A DNA stretch of 64,000 nt, taken from the NCBI RefSeq assembly GCF_000622895.1, contig NZ_AVCC01000001.1, positions 1 to 64,000 on the forward strand. Direction: 5' to 3'. The DNA is from Herminiimonas sp. CN (GTDB taxonomy: Bacteria; Pseudomonadota; Gammaproteobacteria; Burkholderiales; Burkholderiaceae_D). The position numbers and the translations under genes were made by a program. This document shows, piece after piece, positions 45,729-53,265 of the stretch (the first letter of the stretch is position 1; each line of letters starts with the position of its first letter). The notes under the pieces are model-generated. The model was not told the DNA's origin. It worked only from the letters and a program-made list of their open reading frames with translations, and did no database searches.

Positions 45729-46113
45729 TTTTGCAAAATAGGATGGAGTATGTGAAATGCGGCTGGCGCCGGCGTGCAATATCCAAAAGCACATCCCGCC
45801 AAAGACACGAAAAAACGAGGCAAGGAGTGCATGCTTGCGCCGGCACTGCTTGCAGCCATCTTGCGGCGCATATATCTCGGTGAAGCCCTTTCGTGTCTTG
45901 CTTGCGCTAAACCCATCCATCCCGTGTCGGGCCGCAGCAAAGCCAAAATAAGCGCTTGACTTACAAGGTATAATAAGCAGTTATTCAGTTCACGTTTTTA
46001 AAGGCTTTCGTAGTGTTATCTACAGCAAACACACAGACAGGCTGCAGCCCTTTGTTTACGCGGGTTTCCGAAAAATTCTGAAAATTTTAGTAATAGATTA
46101 GTAATGGCCAGGC
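45729..46113. other. Intergenic region containing the left prophage border
   Basis: No supported gene. A promoter-like stretch with TTGACT (45956) and TATAAT (45969) is present, but the seven-base spacing is too short for one sigma-70 promoter, and no gene follows it before the convergent integrase. The prophage attachment site should lie between here and the integrase stop. Neither a tRNA nor a core repeat could be identified. Confidence 0.45.
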
Positions 46114-47220
46114 TCATTTTACGGCCGAAATAACCTGCCACCCGGAGCCACGCAAGTCATCATAAGTGGCTGTCATGTTGGCGTTTTTATGCCCCAACAT
46201 GGACTGCGCGAACGCCGCACCGTATTGCTCCTTGTATAACCTTTCGGACAGACTGCGGATTTCGTGGAACGATGGCGGAGTGCGTCCTTCGCCCGCCCCG
46301 ATGCCGGCGGCGATGCGGGCGCGTTTGAAAGCATCCGTCAGACCGTTCAGTGAGACAGCGTCACCCGGTTTAGCTGCGGGCCTCAAGACCGTGTGATGGA
46401 TCATGAACGGACTGACGATGCGGTCGCGGCATTGCCGTACTGCGTCGGCGATCGACATGCCGACCGCGTCGAGCCGGATCGAGGCATCCTGCTGCAGCCG
46501 GACCTTGCCTTGGGATTTGCCTTGAATCACATACAGATAACCGTCTCGCAGGTCAGCGAATTTGGCCTCGCAGATATCCTCGCGGCGTTGTGCTGTCATG
46601 AGTGCCAAGTCCATGGCGTTGACGACCCAGGAAGGGGCCTTCGCCCTGATGGCAAGATATTGCTCCAGCGACAAGCGTTCGCGTAATACCGTGCGGTCCG
46701 GCACGTACGTTGGCGCGATCGGGTTCTTGCCGACCTCGATCATGCCCAGCGTTTCTGCCATGCGGAACATATCCGACATGCGTGCGCGCATGCTGGTGGC
46801 TGCGCCCGGGCCGCTGTCTTTTTCGATGTCGGTGAGAAACACCGCGACATGCGCGGTAGTGATGTCCCTGACCGCCATCCAGGCGAAGCTGGCCTCAGTG
46901 ATGCGTCTCAAGTAGTAAGTGGCGCTGCGCAGGGTCGCGACAGACGGGTTCGTTTTCTCGGCCCACTTTACTTTGTACTGCGGCGCCCATTCCGCTAACG
47001 TAAGATGCTGCACGCCAGTAACCCAGGTAGCCAGGGTCGAGGGCGTCATGTTGGCCAGCACTGCATTGGCGGCGCGCGCTTCGCGGAACGCGGCAGCCTT
47101 GTCGGTGCCGACCCCTTTGCGCTTACCGCTCTGCGGATTGCGGTAGGAGAAGTAGCCCTTATTATCCAGGTAGAGGTTGGGCGGGAAGCCTTTGCGCCGG
47201 GCACTACGTTCGCTGCTCAT
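46114..47220 (-). CDS. int: Phage-type tyrosine recombinase (integrase)
   Basis: 368 residues. An N-terminal lambda-Int-like arm-binding region (NLYLDNKGYFSYRNPQSGKR), then a SAM-like core-binding domain, and a C-terminal catalytic domain. Catalytic residues are visible: R212 (TAQRREDICEAKF), H319 and R322 (FHEIRSLSERLY), H344 (MLGHKNANMT) and Y353 (ATYDD). The frame is open 40 codons further upstream, but MSSERSARRKGF at 47220 follows AAGGAG and gives the expected N-terminus. The upstream excisionase gene ends one base before. It probably integrates the prophage between here and ldcA. Confidence 0.93.
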   Translation of the reverse strand: MSSERSARRKGFPPNLYLDNKGYFSYRNPQSGKRKGVGTDKAAAFREARAANAVLANMTPSTLATWVTGVQHLTLAEWAPQYKVKWAEKTNPSVATLRSATYYLRRITEASFAWMAVRDITTAHVAVFLTDIEKDSGPGAATSMRARMSDMFRMAETLGMIEVGKNPIAPTYVPDRTVLRERLSLEQYLAIRAKAPSWVVNAMDLALMTAQRREDICEAKFADLRDGYLYVIQGKSQGKVRLQQDASIRLDAVGMSIADAVRQCRDRIVSPFMIHHTVLRPAAKPGDAVSLNGLTDAFKRARIAAGIGAGEGRTPPSFHEIRSLSERLYKEQYGAAFAQSMLGHKNANMTATYDDLRGSGWQVISAVK

Positions 47221-47221
47221 A

Positions 47222-47404
47222 TCAATCTCCTTGATACTTGGCGCTCCGCTCCACGAAATACAACTTGCCGTACTTGACAGGTTGTGGAGTGATACGACCC
47301 TCCCTGGCCCATCTACGCAGAGTGTTCGCGCAGGGGGCATGCTTGCCGAGCAGACTCTCGGCCCAGTCCGTGAGGGGGAGCAGGCGAGGGGGAGTATCGT
47401 TCAT
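47222..47404 (-). CDS. xis: Excisionase-like winged-helix protein
   Basis: 60 residues, basic, with a winged-helix DNA-binding pattern: LLPLTDWAESLLGKHAPCAN then TLRRWAREGRITPQPVKYGK and a wing YFVERSAKY. This matches small phage excisionases of the PF07825 type. It sits directly upstream of the integrase on the same strand, as expected for a recombination directionality factor. Confidence rests on pattern and position. Confidence 0.8.
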   Translation of the reverse strand: MNDTPPRLLPLTDWAESLLGKHAPCANTLRRWAREGRITPQPVKYGKLYFVERSAKYQGD

Positions 47405-47410
47405 GTCGTT

Positions 47411-47827
47411 CTACTTTGTCTTGATCGTGATCATCAGGCTCGGCAGGTCGATGGTGATCGTGCCGCCGTCGTCCGTGATCAAAATGTTGGGTTTGTCGAG
47501 TATTGCCCTGCGCCGACCGCCGGTCTGCGCGTTATAAATGGTCTGTACTGCTTCGGCGAAACCTCCCGCGTTTTCTGCAGCGTCCCTATTGCGCCACGAG
47601 TAGGCCCAGCGTGAGCTGTCGTTGGAGCCATGCGGAGCCTGAAATGGGCTCCGCGTAACCTTGCCCCTACGCCACAGATTCCCCAGGTAGTCCGACACCC
47701 GGTTGGCGCTGGCGGCGAGCTTGCGCACATCCTCTTTGTCGTACAAGTCGACACAGGTTAGGGGCCGATCACCTTCCTTCAACAACTCTTCAATCAACCT
47801 GTAAAGCCCTGATTCTGTCTTGCTCAT
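47411..47827 (-). CDS. Unknown phage protein, possible winged-helix N-terminus
   Basis: 138 residues, not recognised. The first half (GLYRLIEELLKEGDRPLTCV and a following basic NLWRRGKVTRSPF) has the look of a small winged-helix domain. The C-terminus is hydrophobic and repetitive (NILITDDGGTITIDLPSLMITIKTK). The ribosome site AGGGGG is in the arm of a perfect 11-bp hairpin that also takes in the first bases of the start codon (47826-47853). Confidence 0.65.
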   Translation of the reverse strand: MSKTESGLYRLIEELLKEGDRPLTCVDLYDKEDVRKLAASANRVSDYLGNLWRRGKVTRSPFQAPHGSNDSSRWAYSWRNRDAAENAGGFAEAVQTIYNAQTGGRRRAILDKPNILITDDGGTITIDLPSLMITIKTK

Positions 47828-47853
47828 AAAACCCCCTTATATGGGGGTTTTAT
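47826..47853 (-). promoter_or_regulatory. Hairpin sequestering the ribosome site and start of the 138-aa gene
   Basis: On the minus strand ATAAAACCCCC, a six-base loop ATATAA, and GGGGGTTTTAT form a perfect 11-bp inverted repeat. The 3' arm contains the AGGGGG Shine-Dalgarno and the AT of the ATG. It also resembles an intrinsic terminator (GC stem then four T). Either reading gives control of int/xis-side expression. Confidence 0.6.
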
Positions 47854-48071
47854 CACCCCCGGTAATGTTTGTCGTGTTTTTCAATACGTTCTTGGCAGGG
47901 CACGCAGTTGTAATAACCTGCGTCGACCCGGTCAGTAGGGATGGCCGCCCCGCAAGAACAGTCGCCGTCGAAATCATCAGGGCGTTTTTGACGGCTACGT
48001 GCGCCGTTAATCCCTGCCTCTATTATAGAGTTCATCAGCGCGTCTGCTATTTCTAGATACTTCTCGTCCAT
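47853..48071 (-). CDS. TraR/DksA-type C4 zinc-finger protein
   Basis: 72 residues. Four cysteines are arranged as C-x-C (GDCSCGAAIP) and C-x2-C (YYNCVPCQERIEKHDKHYRG), the short phage/plasmid TraR form of the DksA zinc finger. TraR binds the RNA polymerase secondary channel. The N-terminus is one acidic helix (DEKYLEIADALMNSIIEAG), where TraR has its active tip. No strong ribosome site precedes it; translation may depend on the overlapping small gene upstream. Confidence 0.8.
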   Translation of the reverse strand: MDEKYLEIADALMNSIIEAGINGARSRQKRPDDFDGDCSCGAAIPTDRVDAGYYNCVPCQERIEKHDKHYRG

Positions 48072-48174
48072 TATTTATTCGCTTGGTCAGGTAATATAAC
48101 AGCAGGGTGGTGGAAATAATGCGATATGTCGCTGTTACGACTCGCGCTGTGGTAAATAGTGGCTCTAATGTCAT
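48007..48174 (-). CDS. Small unknown protein overlapping the zinc-finger gene
   Basis: 55 codons from an ATG with an ideal AGGAGG six bases upstream. The product (MTLEPLFTTARVVTATYRII then a hydrophobic STTLLLYYLTKRI) may hold one short membrane segment and ends in a basic tail. It overlaps the next gene by 65 bases in another frame. The strong ribosome site is the main support. Confidence 0.5.
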   Translation of the reverse strand: MTLEPLFTTARVVTATYRIISTTLLLYYLTKRINNGREVSRNSRRADELYNRGRD

Positions 48175-48572
48175 GGCGGTCCTCCTGTGGTGTGAGCGAT
48201 CCATCGTGCTATCTCTACACGCGATCTAAGCTGTTTCTTAAAATCGGCGCAAGAGAGAGGACGTTCCCAGGCGAGGTTTTCGAGTATGACCCCGCCTTCC
48301 TTACAGCCCACGATGACGGCCAGGTTACGGCCTTCGAAGTGCCTGCCTCCGCCCCAATCTTTTTGCAGATCGGACAGAGTGACATCGACCGGCGTAGAGT
48401 CGCGCTTGGGCAGCACCACGAACTTGTACTCGACCCAGAGGTCTGCCAGACCGGAGAACCAGAAGTCCCATGTTCCCCCGCGATAAGGGTTGTGCATCTT
48501 TTCCCGGTGGAGGTCGGCAGGGAGATGCTTGTGGACCCCGGCGTAGAAAGTCGTCTCCGGTTTGGCAGCCAT
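48171..48572 (-). CDS. Phage protein, possible PD-(D/E)XK nuclease
   Basis: 133 residues, cytoplasmic. GTWDFWFSGLADLWVEYKF gives a D-x~10-E-x-K pattern expected for a PD-(D/E)XK active site. It is followed by LSDLQKDWGGGRHFEGRNLAVIVGC, a beta strand after a conserved Q/W helix as in VRR-NUC proteins. The assignment is by motif only. Adjacent to the DUF6378 gene with no gap. Confidence 0.55.
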   Translation of the reverse strand: MAAKPETTFYAGVHKHLPADLHREKMHNPYRGGTWDFWFSGLADLWVEYKFVVLPKRDSTPVDVTLSDLQKDWGGGRHFEGRNLAVIVGCKEGGVILENLAWERPLSCADFKKQLRSRVEIARWIAHTTGGPP

Positions 48573-48977
48573 CTACCGCGGAGCCTTCAGGAACGACGCC
48601 AGCACAGTCTCGTCGATAAGGAGCATGCCGATGGGCGTGCCCGTCTCGTAAAAGATGTCTTCCTTCGGGCTCTGCGCCTCGGGCTGTCGTTCGGGCTGGT
48701 TCGCCGCTTCCCGCCGGATCAAGTCGGTTTCGACCAGCCGGGCATAGCCGATGATATCGGTCCAGCTGTCGATGTAGTCTGGATCGCCGTTGAGGATGCG
48801 GCCGATCTTGTGGACGACCATCTCCAGCGCTTCCTTCTGGTCGCGCCGCAACTTGGCCCAGTTCGAGCTTGGGCTGTTGGCCATGACGTCTTTCAGCCCC
48901 TGGGTGATGTGGGCATGGCCGTCAAACTCGCCGTAGCGGGCGCCGCGTTCGGCCAGGGTGGTGTCGATACCGCTCAT
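48573..48977 (-). CDS. DUF6378 phage protein
   Basis: 134 residues. The core LAERGARYGEFDGHAHITQG, DQKEALEMVVHKIGRILNGD and YIDSWTDIIGYARLVETDL matches the phage DUF6378 family, which resembles all-alpha nucleotide-processing folds but has no proven role. Start MSGIDTTLAERG at 48977 overlaps the upstream Cro-like gene stop by four bases. Confidence 0.75.
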   Translation of the reverse strand: MSGIDTTLAERGARYGEFDGHAHITQGLKDVMANSPSSNWAKLRRDQKEALEMVVHKIGRILNGDPDYIDSWTDIIGYARLVETDLIRREAANQPERQPEAQSPKEDIFYETGTPIGMLLIDETVLASFLKAPR

Positions 48978-49198
48978 GTCGCACCCCGCAAATGTGCGAT
49001 CAGCTCGGCTTCGCCCGGGCACGCTTCCTCTGCCTTGATTTCACCGGCAGTACCCTTGTCGAGAACCAGAGCAGACTTGATGCTGACTGCCACACTCCCA
49101 TGCAGCATCTTACTGATCATCGGCGGCGTCAGCCCGGTGACCCGGCTCAACTTCGCCGCGGTGTTGCCCGGCGCACTTAACCATTGCTTCAGATTCAT
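48974..49198 (-). CDS. YdaS/Cro-like helix-turn-helix regulator
   Basis: 74 residues: MNLKQWLSAPGNTAAKLSRV then TGLTPPMISKMLHGSVAVSI is a short Cro/YdaS-type helix-turn-helix of the transcriptional regulators that pair with a CI-like repressor. The C-terminal tail is acidic. No opposing CI gene lies next to it, so its partner may lie elsewhere in the prophage. Overlaps neighbours on both sides by four bases. Confidence 0.75.
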   Translation of the reverse strand: MNLKQWLSAPGNTAAKLSRVTGLTPPMISKMLHGSVAVSIKSALVLDKGTAGEIKAEEACPGEAELIAHLRGAT

Positions 49199-49389
49199 AC
49201 CACCACCCCGTTCTCATTCAGCCATCCCAGCAAACCGGCCTTGTCGGTCGGAACGTCATGTTCAGCGGTCTGAACATTGCGGTAACCTTCTTTCTTCAGC
49301 GCTACACGCTGCTTGCTGGCATCCGCCTGGGAGCCGGCCCAGCGTGCATGGACATCGCCGTTCTCTCCGGCGGTTTGATAAAGTTTCAT
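49195..49389 (-). CDS. Small unknown phage protein
   Basis: 64 residues, not recognised: MKLYQTAGENGDVHARWAGS followed by a helix and a C-terminal DKAGLLGWLNENGVVV. Overlaps the exonuclease gene upstream and the regulator gene downstream by four bases each, which supports translation. Confidence 0.65.
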   Translation of the reverse strand: MKLYQTAGENGDVHARWAGSQADASKQRVALKKEGYRNVQTAEHDVPTDKAGLLGWLNENGVVV

Positions 49390-49937
49390 GCTGCCTCCTT
49401 CATGGTTTTGTAATATTCATGCAGCTGCTGTGCCTGATGAATGGCGTCGGTCAGTGCATTGTGTTTGAGCGCGTTCGTCAGTTTTGCCGCGTTCTTGGCG
49501 AACGGCAGTTTCTTGAACGTGCGGTAGCAGTTGGTGTTGTAGAACTTCCACGGCACGATCAGGCCGTGCGTGGAGTACGCATGCGCCAGCATCGGGATGT
49601 CGAAGTCAGCGCCGTTACTCCAGACCTGATAATCCTCGTGGTCGATCCATGCCGCGAGATCGTCCAGCGCGACACCGAGGACAACTTTCGGTTCGCGGAA
49701 TACTTGTTGCGCTTCGGCTGATTGCTTGAACCACCACAGCAGGGCGTCCTCGCTGATGTGCCGGCCCGCCTCGGTGTTACTGTCGATCGAGACCGACGCA
49801 TAGAACGCATCGTCGCCAATTTTTCCTGTATCTGGGTTGAACTTGACTGCGCCGATGCTTAAGATTACCGCGTCGGCGCGAGTGCCCAAGGTTTCAAGGT
49901 CGAACATGATTGCCGGATACTTGACTGCTTTACTCAT
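49386..49937 (-). CDS. DEDD-type 3'-5' exonuclease (PF16473-like)
   Basis: 183 residues, RNase H-like exonuclease fold. Metal ligands: D13 and E15 in MFDLETLGTRADAVILSIGA, Asp in WSNGADFDIPMLAHAY, and a C-terminal HNALTDAIHQAQQL that supplies His and Asp. It matches phage exonuclease VIII-like / Rv2179c-like enzymes. Likely acts on phage DNA or RNA ends during replication or recombination. Preceded on the strand by the Ala/Lys-rich gene 71 bp away. Confidence 0.85.
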   Translation of the reverse strand: MSKAVKYPAIMFDLETLGTRADAVILSIGAVKFNPDTGKIGDDAFYASVSIDSNTEAGRHISEDALLWWFKQSAEAQQVFREPKVVLGVALDDLAAWIDHEDYQVWSNGADFDIPMLAHAYSTHGLIVPWKFYNTNCYRTFKKLPFAKNAAKLTNALKHNALTDAIHQAQQLHEYYKTMKEAA

Positions 49938-50008
49938 TGCTTTCCTCGCGAAAAGAGTCCCTGCAGGGCAGGGACTCGTGATGCACTACGAACGGAGATG
50001 TTTCAGTC

Positions 50009-50350
50009 TTATGCGGCTGCTTGCGCTTGTGCGTCGTTGGCGGCGGCCGGTATCGCCTTCTCCGCGGCGGCGACGGCTTTCTCAGCGGCGGTGACGGCCT
50101 TGTTGAGTTCCTTGACGGTAACGGCATGGGCTTTGACAGCAGCAGCGTGTTCTTTCATATACGCTTTGATGGTGTCCTCATGAGCCTTGGCGGCAGCTTT
50201 GGTCGCAGATGCATGTGTTTTATCCGCTGCGGTGACCGCAGCGATTGCGTTCTTGTGTGCGGTCTTGGCGTCCTTCAGTGCAGAAGAGGCGGCGATCTTG
50301 ACGGCCTTGATTTCGGACTGGGACAGGATTTTCGATTGGGTGCGTGCCAT
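50009..50350 (-). CDS. Ala/Lys-rich coiled-coil phage protein
   Basis: 113 residues from MARTQSKILSQ (AAGGAAA ribosome site). Almost entirely helical and built from Ala, Lys, His, Thr and Glu, with about 7-residue periodicity (KAAAKAHEDTIKAYMKEHAA). It looks like a basic coiled coil; histone-H1-like or scaffold-type functions are conceivable but unsupported. Confidence 0.65.
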   Translation of the reverse strand: MARTQSKILSQSEIKAVKIAASSALKDAKTAHKNAIAAVTAADKTHASATKAAAKAHEDTIKAYMKEHAAAVKAHAVTVKELNKAVTAAEKAVAAAEKAIPAAANDAQAQAAA

Positions 50351-50360
50351 GATGTTTCCT

Positions 50361-50600
50361 TTAATTTTCGGTTTGTGTGCGGGATGCACGGTATTTTTCG
50401 TTGAGCGTCGACACGTACCAGAGCTCGTTGAGCCGGGCGGCTCTTGAGATAAGACGGTCTACGATCGATTTGCGACGCGAAGATTGCGATTCGAGATCGA
50501 GGCAGGCCAGGATTTCTTCCTCAGTCAGCTCAGACAGAACATTGTTCAGTTTACTGACGGAAGCAAGTGCTTGACCTACGTACCAGCTGCGAATCGCCAT
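50361..50600 (-). CDS. Small unknown phage protein
   Basis: 79 residues, helical: VSKLNNVLSELTEEEILACL then LESQSSRRKSIVDRLISRAARL. Not recognised. It lies ten bases upstream of the Ala/Lys-rich gene start on the same strand. A 93-bp non-coding gap precedes it, which could hold a promoter (AT-rich near 50630-50690). Confidence 0.6.
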   Translation of the reverse strand: MAIRSWYVGQALASVSKLNNVLSELTEEEILACLDLESQSSRRKSIVDRLISRAARLNELWYVSTLNEKYRASRTQTEN

Positions 50601-50693
50601 CTTTTACTCCGTTACGGATACTACTCCGCAGTTGCTAAAAAGAAAAGTTCTAATGTAGAACGGCTTGATCTATATTTAGAGAATAGATCGGAG

Positions 50694-51446
50694 TTACCGA
50701 CGACGCGCCGGGGCAGTTGCTTTTTTCGGCGGCGCCGACTCGAACTGCGATACGTCCGGTTCGGTCTTCAGTCGGGTCATCGCTTCCTCCTTACGGGCGA
50801 AGCAGACTTCCAGGTCTTCGTTTGGTTCCGGGTTGCCGAAACGCAGCGAGGCGTAAGTCAGCGACTCGTCGAACGAGACTTCCGTCACCACCGAGACCGG
50901 CGGCAGCTGGAATGAACGCACTACCGAGGTGACGTAGGCGTCGAACGCTTTCAACGCCGTCGGCGATACCTTTAGAATCCATAACGGTGTGTCAGCTGTG
51001 GCGCCGGGAGGCAGTACGGCCAGCACGCGGGAGTTCTTGCAGGCCTTGCCGTTGCCGGCCGAACCGAACTGGTTCATCGGGCATGCGCCGCATGCGGATG
51101 CTTGTTTCACCGGACTGTTCTCGCTCGGCACCATCTGGGTCGGGTTGGAGCCGATCGAGAAGCAGGCCGGCGGCGAGATGTTATTCGGATCGTAGGCGCC
51201 CTCGTAGAAGCTGTTGGCCGACACGAAGTCGACGATCACCAGCTTGATCGGGCCGGCCGACTTGGTGCCATCCGGGAACTCGAACTTCTTGTCCTGGGTG
51301 ACCTTGATACTGTCGCCGCCGGGGGCGCCGACGCGCGATGCCATGTCGGTGACCTCCTTGGCGAGCAGCGCGCGGATGTCGACGATGTTGCCGGCAGTGG
51401 TTTTCTTGACTGCGACTGCGGTTCCTGCTGGTTTCTTTGTGGCCAT
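50694..51446 (-). CDS. Conserved phage protein with a CxxCPxNxFG motif
   Basis: 250 residues. N-terminal Ala/Lys tail (MATKKPAGTAVAVKKTTAG), a middle block with a cysteine cluster ACGACPMNQFGSAGNGKACK that could bind Zn or Fe-S, and a C-terminal Ala/Lys/Arg tail. A fold around IKLVIVDFVSANSFYEGAYD recurs in phages beside DNA polymerase and exonuclease genes; a single-strand DNA-binding role is possible by position only. No family name can be given with certainty. Confidence 0.65.
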   Translation of the reverse strand: MATKKPAGTAVAVKKTTAGNIVDIRALLAKEVTDMASRVGAPGGDSIKVTQDKKFEFPDGTKSAGPIKLVIVDFVSANSFYEGAYDPNNISPPACFSIGSNPTQMVPSENSPVKQASACGACPMNQFGSAGNGKACKNSRVLAVLPPGATADTPLWILKVSPTALKAFDAYVTSVVRSFQLPPVSVVTEVSFDESLTYASLRFGNPEPNEDLEVCFARKEEAMTRLKTEPDVSQFESAPPKKATAPARRR

Positions 51447-51484
51447 GATGTTCTTTCAGACTGAGGGATTGAGGGGATTGAGGA

Positions 51485-51898
51485 TTAAGCCTTGACAGCC
51501 AAACTTCTCAGGTTGATACGCCGTTTTACAAAGGCCGTGAGGCCGGGAAGCTGCCCTTTGGACTCGAAGATTTCTCGAGCAGCTACTTCTGAAACCCGTC
51601 GCTGGAACAAGTGGAAGTACTTGGTCTTAGCGACGTACTTCGCAAATGCATCGAAGTCGGTGATGTTGAAACTGGTGGCGCTGGTGATGCTGACGCTGGC
51701 GGACTTACCCTTGCCGGCATCGGTCTCTTCTGCATCGAGTCTTTCGAAGAGTGTAGACTCAGCGGCGGCAATCTTCCCTTCGATCTCTTTGATCTCAGCC
51801 TCCTTGGCACGCTTGATTTCGCGCAGCTCCCATAGTGTATCGATAGCTTTGCCGAGGGTCAGGGTTTTGGCGGCGGGCCGCAGTGCAACGACTGTCAT
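51485..51898 (-). CDS. Unknown phage protein with N-terminal coiled coil
   Basis: 137 residues. First 60 residues form a charged helix (LWELREIKRAKEAEIKEIEG, KIAAAESTLFERLD); the second half has FDAFAKYVAKTKYFHLFQRR and a terminal basic RRINLRSLAVKA. Not identified. Size and layout resemble small replication-region proteins such as Gam-like inhibitors, but nothing specific supports that. The gap upstream (51899-51968) has a TAGATACGATGTAGATCGTAG stretch that may be a promoter or operator. Confidence 0.55.
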   Translation of the reverse strand: MTVVALRPAAKTLTLGKAIDTLWELREIKRAKEAEIKEIEGKIAAAESTLFERLDAEETDAGKGKSASVSITSATSFNITDFDAFAKYVAKTKYFHLFQRRVSEVAAREIFESKGQLPGLTAFVKRRINLRSLAVKA

Positions 51899-51968
51899 GA
51901 TTGTACTCCTTTATGTTATGAATCGTAAATAGATACGATGTAGATCGTAGTAGATAGTAGAGCGGTGG

Positions 51969-52616
51969 TCAAGCAAACTCCTTGAATTGGATTGATCTGA
52001 CGGCACCGATCATTCGGGCGAACCACATCGGGTTGCCGGAAACATCGACTTTGGCCGGAGCGTCGGTGTAGTCGACTTCATCCAGCGGGACGTCGAGGTT
52101 GGCGCGCAGCCAATACTCGCTACGCCCGTGCATGGACATGCCCAGCTTGGTCCGCAGCAGCACCTGGGTTGCCAGCAACTTGGCTCTGCGCGCCGCAGAT
52201 GACGCCGCTTTCGGGTTGGTGATAACGTCGAGGTCGATACCCTTGACGGAGGCCAGGTCGATCTTGCCGTCCGGGCCATACTTCAGGTATCCGCCGACAC
52301 CGTTGAACACCACGCCGTCGATGGCGAAAGCCCGCTCTTTGCTTGGCCGGCGTCCATTGAACGAAGGTAAGGTACGGCTGCCGACATATTTGCCGGTGAA
52401 CTCCATGATCCGCGCCAGCGTGGTGTTGGAGGTCCAGCCGGTGCATATCTGCATCGTGCCGTCTGGGTAGAAGCGCACGATGTCGGTGTCGAAGTGCCGA
52501 ACCGCCAGATGATCGCCACGGTCCATAACCCGGGTATTGTTGCCAACCGGCTTGCCTACAGACCGATTGCGCGCGGTCTTGAGTGCGTCTTCACAGCGCT
52601 GGTGGTTCCATGCCAT
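51969..52616 (-). CDS. Conserved phage protein of unknown function
   Basis: 215 residues, no membrane segment. RVMDRGDHLAVRHFDTDIVRFYPDGTMQIC and TGWTSNTTLARIMEFTG are a recurring beta-rich block in phage early proteins, followed by a region rich in short hydrophobic strands and a C-terminal helical part. I do not recognise a named family. A good AAGGAGAACC ribosome site lies upstream. Confidence 0.6.
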   Translation of the reverse strand: MAWNHQRCEDALKTARNRSVGKPVGNNTRVMDRGDHLAVRHFDTDIVRFYPDGTMQICTGWTSNTTLARIMEFTGKYVGSRTLPSFNGRRPSKERAFAIDGVVFNGVGGYLKYGPDGKIDLASVKGIDLDVITNPKAASSAARRAKLLATQVLLRTKLGMSMHGRSEYWLRANLDVPLDEVDYTDAPAKVDVSGNPMWFARMIGAVRSIQFKEFA

Positions 52617-52658
52617 GATGGTTCTCCTTGGGATTAAGCGGATTAAGCGGACTGAGTA

Positions 52659-53243
52659 CTAAGCGTGCGTAGCTGGCTGCACCTTGAACCCGGCAGCCAG
52701 CAACTGTGACAGCAGGTTCTCAGTCGATGCCACGATCGGGTAATCCCGGGTGATCTTCGGGATGTGCGGCTCCAGCTCCGGCATGCGCTCCAGCAGCCGT
52801 TCGGTGGTGGTGCAGGAGCGCAGGAACGCCGTCATCTCGTCCTCTAGCGCCCAGTGCGCTTCGGCGAGTTTTTCGGCGCGCTGGTAGATTGGCAAGATCA
52901 GTTCGTAGTCCTGAGCAGTCAGGTTGCAGTCGAAGATGGCTGGGGTGACAAGGCATTCGAACTGCGTCGTGCCGTCCCACATATGCCGTCCGTCTAGGCG
53001 CTCGCGGTTGAACGCATTTTCGATAGCGTGTTTACTGTTTACATTTACGCGAGCTGTCCCCTGGAACCATTCTCTCGGGGCACCGGTGGTAAGGGCTTTA
53101 AACTCATCCGGTATTTTCGCATCCATGAGCTTGCGTACCAGGGCGCTCATTTCGCGCTCGATATCTTCCTTGTCCGTTTTAAATGTCGTTGCCGCGAGTA
53201 CATTGCCGAGGATTTCTGCGCGGAGTGCTTTACTTAATTTCAT
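52659..53243 (-). CDS. Phage protein, possible Nmad5 (nucleotide-modification-associated) family
   Basis: 194 residues, mostly helical, starting MKLSKALRAEILGNVLAATT, then LTTGAPREWFQGTARVNVN and a C-terminal TENLLSQLLAAGFKV. The start and the TGAPREWF block are reminiscent of the Nmad5 phage family; this is a tentative recall. It sits between DNA polymerase and other replication-side genes. Ribosome site AAGGAACGAC precedes the ATG. Confidence 0.5.
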   Translation of the reverse strand: MKLSKALRAEILGNVLAATTFKTDKEDIEREMSALVRKLMDAKIPDEFKALTTGAPREWFQGTARVNVNSKHAIENAFNRERLDGRHMWDGTTQFECLVTPAIFDCNLTAQDYELILPIYQRAEKLAEAHWALEDEMTAFLRSCTTTERLLERMPELEPHIPKITRDYPIVASTENLLSQLLAAGFKVQPATHA

Positions 53244-53265
53244 GTCGTTCCTTATGGGTTAAAAG

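Noticed and set aside
45956-45974. TTGACT and TATAAT as a sigma-70 promoter
   Set aside because: Only seven bases separate the boxes, so they cannot both serve one promoter.
45672-46113. A tRNA gene as the prophage integration site
   Set aside because: No cloverleaf or T-loop motif was recognisable in this interval.
48159-49721. A 520-codon plus-strand open frame
   Set aside because: It runs antisense to five coupled phage genes with recognisable motifs and has no domain of its own.
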